From positions 124,001 to 188,000 of the forward strand of contig NZ_KB899497.1 in assembly GCF_000378245.1 (NCBI RefSeq): a stretch of 64,000 nt of DNA, read 5' to 3'. Numbering within the stretch: the first letter of the stretch is position 1; every line of letters begins with the position of its first letter. The notes below the pieces were generated by a model that saw only the letters and a program-made list of their open reading frames with translations, searched no databases and was not told the DNA's origin. Shown piece after piece: positions 58,501 through 64,000 of this stretch. Position numbers and translations under genes: made by a program. Origin of the DNA: Aromatoleum toluclasticum ATCC 700605. GTDB lineage: Bacteria; Pseudomonadota; Gammaproteobacteria; Burkholderiales; Rhodocyclaceae.

Positions 58501-58917
58501 TTATGCGACAGCTTTCTTGCTTGGGCGACCGCCACGCTTGCCATTCTCGCGTGCCGCGGCGGCCTTGGCGGGCGTAGTGGCTTTACCGCCGCGCTGCCCC
58601 ATCCGTGCGGCCATCCATTGCTTCGTCCCTAGCAAACCTTCCAGCAGGGCGGGGATGTAGATATCGGCATCGAGCTTCGGGAAATGCACCCCGAGACCGG
58701 ACGGGCTGATGCAGGCATCCGCCAGATCGGCCGGGTGGGCGTGCTCCAATCCCTGTGCGTCCCGTGGGGCGAAAGCGATCTGTACGCCAGAGGCGAGCGT
58801 GATCACGACGCGGGCGATGCGTCGGTCATAGCGCACGGCGACGGCCGCCGGAAAGGCGGCTAGTGTTGCCGTGCCCCGCTGATTTGCGTCTTCGAAGGCG
58901 GCGTCAGTAATCGTCAT
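58501..58917 (-). CDS. DUF2442 domain protein with basic tail
   Basis: 138 residues. AVRYDRRIARVVITLASGVQIAFAPRDAQGL is the DUF2442 beta-hairpin core. The C-terminal RGGKATTPAKAAAARENGKRGGRPSKKA is basic with two RGG/GRP turns, as in short DNA-binding tails. It overlaps its upstream partner (DUF4160) by 14 bp. This pair recurs in bacteria next to mobile or toxin-antitoxin-like loci; function unknown. Confidence 0.85.
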   Translation of the reverse strand: MTITDAAFEDANQRGTATLAAFPAAVAVRYDRRIARVVITLASGVQIAFAPRDAQGLEHAHPADLADACISPSGLGVHFPKLDADIYIPALLEGLLGTKQWMAARMGQRGGKATTPAKAAAARENGKRGGRPSKKAVA

Positions 58918-59152
58918 GCAGTTGCCTCCATGCAGCGCAAAGTGTCAGCAGATTCCGCGAGAGGCCCGCGGCGACACGCGCGAGATACTTTTGCGTGAAC
59001 CCATAATTTTCACGTAATACGGGCGGTCCGTCCGGGCAGCTCAGCATGAACACCGCCTCGCAACCGTTACCCTGTACGTGGACGTGTGCAGGCCGGTGAT
59101 CGTTCGGATAGACGACCACACGCAAGCCGAAAAGCACCAGTATCGTTGGCAT
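58904..59152 (-). CDS. DUF4160 domain protein
   Basis: 82 residues. MPTILVLFGLRVVVYPNDHR then PAHVHVQG contains the HxPAHVHV core of DUF4160. It forms an operon with the DUF2442 gene and is probably its functional partner. Confidence 0.85.
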   Translation of the reverse strand: MPTILVLFGLRVVVYPNDHRPAHVHVQGNGCEAVFMLSCPDGPPVLRENYGFTQKYLARVAAGLSRNLLTLCAAWRQLHDDY

Positions 59153-59289
59153 TCTAGCAAACCGAAACGCTTGGGTTAATGTTCTGCGACGGCTCGTGCA
59201 TATCGGATGATTACCCGGTGGCGGCCGATTGTGCGGCGTATTCTAAATGCATGCCGCTGTCCGCTTGCGCAACATTGCGCAGGAAATGC

Positions 59290-61497
59290 CGTTATCGGAT
59301 CACGTTCGCCGGCCGGGATCTCACCGCCCGGAACCGGGATCGAGCCTGCGCCTGAACAGAGGGCAGGAGGCTCCGGATGATGTTGCACGTTCTGGACACG
59401 ATGTTCGCCGAGGACGTCGGCCTGCTGCCCGCGCGCAGCTTCACCGAGTTGCTACTGAGCCTCAAGGATTCGCCGCTGACCTTCGCGCCCATGCTCGAAA
59501 GTCTGTGGCAGAACATGAACAGCGGCGGTTTCTCGCCCATCCTGCGCGGCAAGGTCCTGCGCTTCAACGGTGGCCTGTTCAGCGAGGCCACCGCCATCCC
59601 GCTCGACCGCGACCAGCTCGAACTCCTGCTGAAAGCGTCGGAAGCCGACTGGCGCTACGTAGAACCGGCGATCTTCGGCACGTTGCTGGAACGCGCGCTC
59701 GCCTTCGAGCAGCAGGGCAAGCACCGCGAGGCCGTCGCCGAGATCCGTGCCTTCCACCGCCACCTGTGCGAAGTGCGCGTGCTCGACCCCGCCTGCGGCA
59801 GCGGCAACTTCCTGTACGTGACGCTGGAGCACATGAAGCGCCTCGAAGGCGAAGTACTCAACCTGCTGCACGACCTCGGCGAATCGCAGGGTTTGCTGGA
59901 ACTCGAAGGCGTCACCGTCGACCCGCACCAGTTCCTCGGCCTCGAAATCAACCCGCGCGCCGCGAAGATCGCCGAGATGGTGCTGTGGATCGGCTACCTG
60001 CAATGGCACTTCCGCACGCACGGCACCGTGAATCCGCCCGAGCCGGTGCTGCGGGACTTCAAGAACATCGAACACCGCGACGCGCTGATCGCCTACGAGC
60101 GCGAGGAATTCGTCACCGACGAAGCCGGCCGCCCGGTCGCGCGCTGGGACGGCGTCACGTACAAGACCAGTCCCGTCACCGGCGAGCCAATCCCGGACGA
60201 GACGGCGCAGGTCGTGCAGATGCGCTACGTGAATCCGAAGAAGGCCGAATGGCCGCAGGCGGATTACATCGTGGGGAATCCGCCGTTCATCGGCTGCAAG
60301 CTGATCTTGCCGCTAAGGACGTCCGTTCCCGCTTTTCGGCCGTGTATCAGCGTGTGCTTGAATACGTCAAACCCGAACGTGAACACAATAGCCGGGCAAC
60401 GTATCGAGATAATTGGTGGATATTTGGGGAGGCACGTCGAGACTGGCGTCGTATGGCCCGAGGTCTCTCTCGCTTCATCGCGACGCCCGTCACAGCGAAA
60501 CACAGATTATTTCAATCGCTTAGTGCGGATGTCCTGCCAGATGACGCCCTAATGAACGTAGCGATTTCCGACTGCTCTGTACTGGGCGTGTTGTCGTCGC
60601 GTATTCACGTTCCGTGGAGCACTACAACTGGAAGCACGCTGGAAAATCGTCCGCGTTATATCAAGTCCGCCTGCTTCGAAACCTTCCCCTTCCCCGACGC
60701 CACCCCCGCGCAGCAATCCCGTATCCGCGAGCTCGCCGAACAGCTCGACGCGCACAGGAAGCGCCAGCAGACGCAGCACCCCGGATCTCACGCTGACCGG
60801 CATGTACAACGTCCTCGAAAAGCTGCGCAGCGGCGAGACGCTGAACGCCAAGGACAAAACGATCCACGAACAGGGCCTCGTGTCCGTGCTGAGCGAGCTG
60901 CACGACGCGCTCGACACGGCGGTGTTCGACGCCTACGGCTGGAACGACCTCGCCGTAGCGCTCGTCGGCCGCCCCGGCGCGACGACCCCGCTGCCCGACA
61001 AACCGGAAGCGCAGGCGGAGGCCGAGGAAGAACTGCTGCGCCGCCTCGTCGAACTCAACGCCCGCCGTGCCGCCGAAGAGACGCGCGGCCTCGTGCGCTG
61101 GCTGCGCCCGGACTACCAGAACCCCGGCGCTGGCGCCGCGCCGCAGCCGCTCGAAGCCGAACTCGCGGAAGAAACCGCTGCCGCCGAAGCCGCCCCCGCC
61201 GCCGTGAACGGTAAGGCGACGTGGCCGAAGAACATGCGCGAACAGGTCGCCGCCGTGCGCGCCGCGCTCGCCCGCCAGAGCCTCCCCGCCGAAGCCATCG
61301 CCGCGCAGTTCAAACGCTCGCCGAAAGCCGCCGTGCTGTCGGTGATCGAGGCGCTGGAAGAGCTGGGCATGGTGCAGCGCGAGGGCAAGGCATACCGGTT
61401 GCAGGGGTGCGGGCGGCTCACGGATGCATGGCTACCGATATCATCATCAGGCCGGCGAGCAATGAGTTGCTTATGGTCGTTTGACGGACCGGGGTGA
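59290..61497 (+). pseudogene. Decayed MmeI-like type IIL restriction-modification gene
   Basis: Three successive frames carry parts of one protein. 59377-60300 has the methyltransferase core: [19 protein letters not shown] for [21 protein letters not shown], and NPPFIG of motif IV. After that the sequence jumps to [20 protein letters not shown] and SSRIHVPWSTTTGSTLENRP of the target-recognition part in another frame, so some 250 residues are missing. From about 60790 a third frame gives YNVLEKLRSGETLNAKDKTI and a C-terminal helical part to 61497. The nuclease-bearing N-terminus is also absent. Intact members are over 900 residues. Confidence 0.85.
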
Positions 61498-61507
61498 GAA
61501 GATTAGA

Positions 61508-61534
61508 TTATCACTTGGTATTACCAAGTGATAA
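61508..61534. promoter_or_regulatory. Perfect 27-bp palindrome, likely antitoxin operator
   Basis: Arms TTATCACTTGGTA (61508-61520) and TACCAAGTGATAA (61522-61534) around one T. It lies 10 bp upstream of the antitoxin ATG. Ribbon-helix-helix antitoxins autorepress by binding such sites. Confidence 0.75.
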
Positions 61535-61544
61535 GAGGCCCGAT

Positions 61545-61817
61545 ATGGCAACGTCCCTCAAGATCGACGACACGCTAAAAAGTCGTGTCCAGCACCTCGC
61601 CAGTCAGCGCCGCCGCTCGGCCCACTGGATCATGCTCGAAGCCATCCAGCAATACGTCGAGCGCGAGGAAGCCCGCGAGAGCTTCAAGCAGGAAGCCTTG
61701 GCATCCTGGGCGGCCTATCAGGAAACCGGCCGGCACCTGACCGGTCAGGAAGTGCGCACCTGGTTGAACACCTGGGGCACCGAAGACGAGAAGGCGGCGC
61801 CTGAGTGCCACAAGTAA
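61545..61817 (+). CDS. Ribbon-helix-helix antitoxin (ParD/RelB-like)
   Basis: 90 residues from ATG 61545. MATSLKIDDTLKSRVQHLAS gives the beta-strand and first helix of a CopG-like ribbon-helix-helix, followed by RRSAHWIMLEAIQQYVERE. The acidic C-terminal half (EALASWAAYQETGRHLT, EDEKAAPE) would wrap the toxin. Overlaps the toxin gene by 13 bp. Controlled by the palindrome upstream. Confidence 0.88.
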   Translation: MATSLKIDDTLKSRVQHLASQRRRSAHWIMLEAIQQYVEREEARESFKQEALASWAAYQETGRHLTGQEVRTWLNTWGTEDEKAAPECHK

Positions 61818-62098
61818 TCGTCACCGAAGGCGCCGCGCAAGGCTTGGAACGATGCCGGCGGTTTCTGGCCGCCAAGGACCCGGAAGCTGCCAGGCGCGCC
61901 GGCCGGGCCATCCTGCAGCAATTCCTGCTGCTGGAAACTGCCCCCGACATTGGCCGGCCCTTCCCTGACATTCCGGAACTGCGCGAGTTGGTGATTGCCT
62001 TCGGGGACTCCGGCTATGTGGCTCTGTACCGCCATGAACCGTCCGACCGTGCGGTGTATGTCCTGGCCTTCCGACACCAAAAAGAGGCGGGCTACTGA
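61805..62098 (+). CDS. RelE/ParE-type toxin
   Basis: 97 residues from GTG 61805. VTEGAAQGLERCRRFLAAKD, then LLLETAPDIGRPFPDIPELRE, and YVALYRHEPSDRAVYVLAFRHQKEAGY form the RelE/ParE fold with conserved basic C-terminal residues. Whether it acts on ribosomes or gyrase cannot be told. The TA pair lies just downstream of the decayed restriction-modification gene. Confidence 0.88.
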   Translation: MPQVIVTEGAAQGLERCRRFLAAKDPEAARRAGRAILQQFLLLETAPDIGRPFPDIPELRELVIAFGDSGYVALYRHEPSDRAVYVLAFRHQKEAGY

Positions 62099-62154
62099 TG
62101 AGCAAGAACGAAATTCGCCGACTGACCGCGAAGATGGATCAGCAACTGTTGTAG
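62098..62154 (+). CDS. Tiny ORF coupled to the toxin gene
   Basis: 18 codons (MSKNEIRRLTAKMDQQLL) starting in the TGATG overlap of the toxin stop. It looks like the beginning of a third, truncated gene or of a short peptide. Support is only position and coupling. Confidence 0.3.
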   Translation: MSKNEIRRLTAKMDQQLL

Positions 62155-62287
62155 CGCGGATGAGCCGAAGGCCGAATCTGGCAACTGCGATCCCGTCGCC
62201 CCACGGTGCTCGCAGTCGGCGCGGGCGAGCTGGACGAGGCCGCGTTCGCTGAGTGGTTGCGGCTCCACGCGGTCGTCCGCAGCTGAC

Positions 62288-64000
62288 TCAGACCGTCGCG
62301 GGCGGTAGCGGCGCGAGCAGTGCGGCGATGTCGTCCGCGCCGAACTTGGCGAGCGCGTCGGCGTCCTCCGACAGCACGCCGGCGGCGAGCGCGGCCTTGC
62401 GGTCCTGCAGCGCGAGGATGCGTTCTTCGATGCTGCCGGCGCAGATCAGCTTGAACACGAACACCGGCTTGTCCTGGCCGATGCGGTGGGCGCGGTCGGT
62501 GGCCTGGTTTTCGGCGGCAGGGTTCCACCACGGGTCGTAATGGATCACGGTGTCGGCCGCGGTGAGGTTGAGGCCGACGCCGCCCGCCTTCAGGCTGATC
62601 AGGAACACGGAGGCGCGCCCTCGCTGGAAATCCTCGACCGGTGTGCGGCGGTCGCGCGTGTCGCCGGTCAGGCCGACCCAGCTGATCCTGGCGCGGTCGA
62701 GTTCGGCGGCGATCAGCGCGAGCATCTGCGTGAATTGCGAGAACACGAGGATGCGGCGGCCCTCGGCGATCAGCTCGGGGAGCATGTCCATCAGGTGGTC
62801 GAGCTTGGCGCGCTCCTTGACCCTGGCCGCGGCAGCCGTGCTCTTCAGCAGGCGCGGGTCGCAGCACACCTGACGCAATTTCAGCAGCGCGTCGAGGATC
62901 ACGATCTGGCTGCGCGCGAAGCCCTTCGCGGCGATCTCGTGGCGGATCTTGTCGTCCATCGCCGCGCGCACGGTCTCGTACAGGTCGCGCTGGCCGCCTT
63001 CGAGGCCGATGCTGCGCACGATCACGGTCTTGGGTGGCAGCTCCTTGGCGACGTCTTCCTTGCGCCGGCGCAGCATGAAGGGCTTGATGCGGGCGGCGAG
63101 GAGGTCGCGCCGCTGCGTGTCGCCGCGCTTTTCGACCGGCGTGCGCCAGAGGCGGGTGAATTCCTTGTTCGTGCCGAGGAAGCCGGGCAGCAGGAAGTCG
63201 AACTGCGCCCACAGCTCGCCGAGGTGGTTTTCCAGCGGCGTGCCGGTGAGGCCCAGGCGATGGCGGGCGCGTAGCTGGCGAATGACCTGGGCGCCCTTGC
63301 TCGCGGCGTTCTTCACCGTCTGCGCCTCGTCGAGGATCAGCAGGCTCCACTCGCGTGCCTGCAGCGCGTCGGCGTCGCGCCACAGCAGGGGGTAGGTGGT
63401 GAGCGCGACGTCGATGTCCTCTAGCTGGTCGAAACGGCTGTGGCGGTCGGGGCCGTGCAGGTTCAGCACGCGCAGTCCGGGGGTGAAGCGCGCCGCTTCG
63501 GTCTGCCAGTTGAACACCAGCGAGGTCGGCAGGATCACCAGGGCGGGCCGGTCGAGCCGCCCGGCGTGTTTTTCCGTGAGGAGGTGGGCGAGCGCCTGCG
63601 CGGTCTTGCCGAGCCCCATGTCGTCGGCGAGGATGCCGGCCAGATCGTGACGCACGAGGTGTTGCAGCCACGCGAGCCCTTCGAGCTGGTAGGGACGCAG
63701 CACGGCGTTGAAGCCCGCCGGGGCGGCGACGGCTTCGATGCCGCGGGCGTCGTGCAGGCGCCGGGCGAGCTCGGCGAGCGCGTCGCGACCGCGCCCGGGC
63801 AGGTCGAGGTCGGCCAGCCGCGCAGCGTCCAGACGCGACACCCGCAGCGCCCCTTCGGGGCGGTCGAACAGGTCCACCAGCGCACCGACGAGCGGCTTGA
63901 GGCGCCCGGCCGCGATGCGTAGCCGGCCGAGGTCTTCGTGGTGCAGGATGATCGCCTCCTCGTCGGCGATACGATGGAGGCCGCCGCCCAGCCAGCGCCC
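62288..64000 (-). CDS. SNF2/SWI2-family helicase, C-terminal part
   Basis: The frame is open to the window's right edge, so the start is outside. Visible: RPYQLEGLAWLQHLV (Q motif), DDMGLGKTAQAL (Walker A), LILDEAQTVKNAASK (DEAQ box), LTGTPLENHLGELWAQ, and the second lobe with LVFSQFTQML, LISLKAGGVGLNLTAADTVI and TDRAHRIGQ. It is an ATP-driven DNA translocase of the bacterial HepA/RapA-related type. The missing N-terminus may carry a SWIM zinc finger, unseen here. Confidence 0.92.
   Translation of the reverse strand, partial: GRWLGGGLHRIADEEAIILHHEDLGRLRIAAGRLKPLVGALVDLFDRPEGALRVSRLDAARLADLDLPGRGRDALAELARRLHDARGIEAVAAPAGFNAVLRPYQLEGLAWLQHLVRHDLAGILADDMGLGKTAQALAHLLTEKHAGRLDRPALVILPTSLVFNWQTEAARFTPGLRVLNLHGPDRHSRFDQLEDIDVALTTYPLLWRDADALQAREWSLLILDEAQTVKNAASKGAQVIRQLRARHRLGLTGTPLENHLGELWAQFDFLLPGFLGTNKEFTRLWRTPVEKRGDTQRRDLLAARIKPFMLRRRKEDVAKELPPKTVIVRSIGLEGGQRDLYETVRAAMDDKIRHEIAAKGFARSQIVILDALLKLRQVCCDPRLLKSTAAAARVKERAKLDHLMDMLPELIAEGRRILVFSQFTQMLALIAAELDRARISWVGLTGDTRDRRTPVEDFQRGRASVFLISLKAGGVGLNLTAADTVIHYDPWWNPAAENQATDRAHRIGQDKPVFVFKLICAGSIEERILALQDRKAALAAGVLSEDADALAKFGADDIAALLAPLPPATV

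Noticed and set aside
59247-61214. A 655-codon frame across the restriction-modification region
   Set aside because: Only its middle part encodes family-like sequence; both ends are out-of-frame shadows, so the locus is described as one decayed gene.
1-64000. tRNA, rRNA, CRISPR arrays and intact insertion sequences
   Set aside because: Looked for in gene-poor gaps; no cloverleaf, repeat-spacer pattern or transposase was found by eye. A covariance-model scan would be decisive.

Overview
The window reads as chromosome of a high-G+C betaproteobacterium, most likely a Rhodocyclales member of the Azoarcus/Aromatoleum/Thauera type. The reasons are the dense two-strand packing, a DUF1631 protein, a PQQ alcohol dehydrogenase with its SoxYZ-like and metallohydrolase partners, several c-di-GMP enzymes and an aromatic-compound cluster. 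The genus is an inference. I saw no rRNA or tRNA gene, CRISPR array, intact insertion sequence or replication origin.

Layout. 0-14 kb: the end of a chitosanase-like gene, a GGDEF-EAL protein with a C-terminal zinc-binding CZB domain, a TonB-dependent receptor followed by a DUF302 protein, a small winged-helix protein, cytochrome b561, an orphan MCE protein with a PqiC-like lipoprotein, a GT39-type membrane glycosyltransferase and an M23 peptidase. 14-25 kb: a catabolic/redox island whose G+C looks lower than its surroundings. It has an HxlR regulator divergent from a quinone oxidoreductase-SDR-Old Yellow Enzyme set. An AraC regulator, an aromatic-acid MFS importer, a PnbA-like nitroreductase, an acyl-CoA ligase, a second quinone oxidoreductase and a MaoC hydratase follow. 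25-41 kb: DUF1631, an AraC/EamA pair, two oxidoreductases with export-like N-termini, an NTP/NDP-type transporter, a diguanylate cyclase, YajD, glutathione peroxidase, GST, a methyltransferase and small proteins.

40.7-48.6 kb is the most coherent system. A PQQ alcohol dehydrogenase is divergent from an overlapping four-gene operon: SoxYZ-like carrier, zinc metallohydrolase, histidine kinase and NarL-type regulator. The 352-bp region between them carries two sigma-54 promoters, one for each direction, with dyad elements between them. A tandem-Cache periplasmic protein and an HExxH peptidase follow. This looks like a regulated periplasmic alcohol-oxidation relay.

49-58.5 kb: a secreted Ig-like protein, then an arginine-type ABC importer with an ArgR/GlxA-type regulator and two arginine N-succinyltransferase subunits (the aot-argR-aruFG order of Pseudomonas). 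One permease gene carries a +1 frameshift, and the ATPase gene has a duplicated 5' end. 58.5-64 kb: DUF2442/DUF4160 genes, a decayed MmeI-like restriction-modification gene, a ParD/ParE-type toxin-antitoxin pair behind a perfect 27-bp palindrome, and the C-terminal part of a SNF2 helicase.

Traces of rearrangement recur: a deletion-fused fragment copy of the 30-31 kb oxidoreductase locus at 10.3 kb, a leftover acyl-CoA ligase 3' end at 24.8 kb, a dispersed 48-bp repeat and the duplicated ATPase start.
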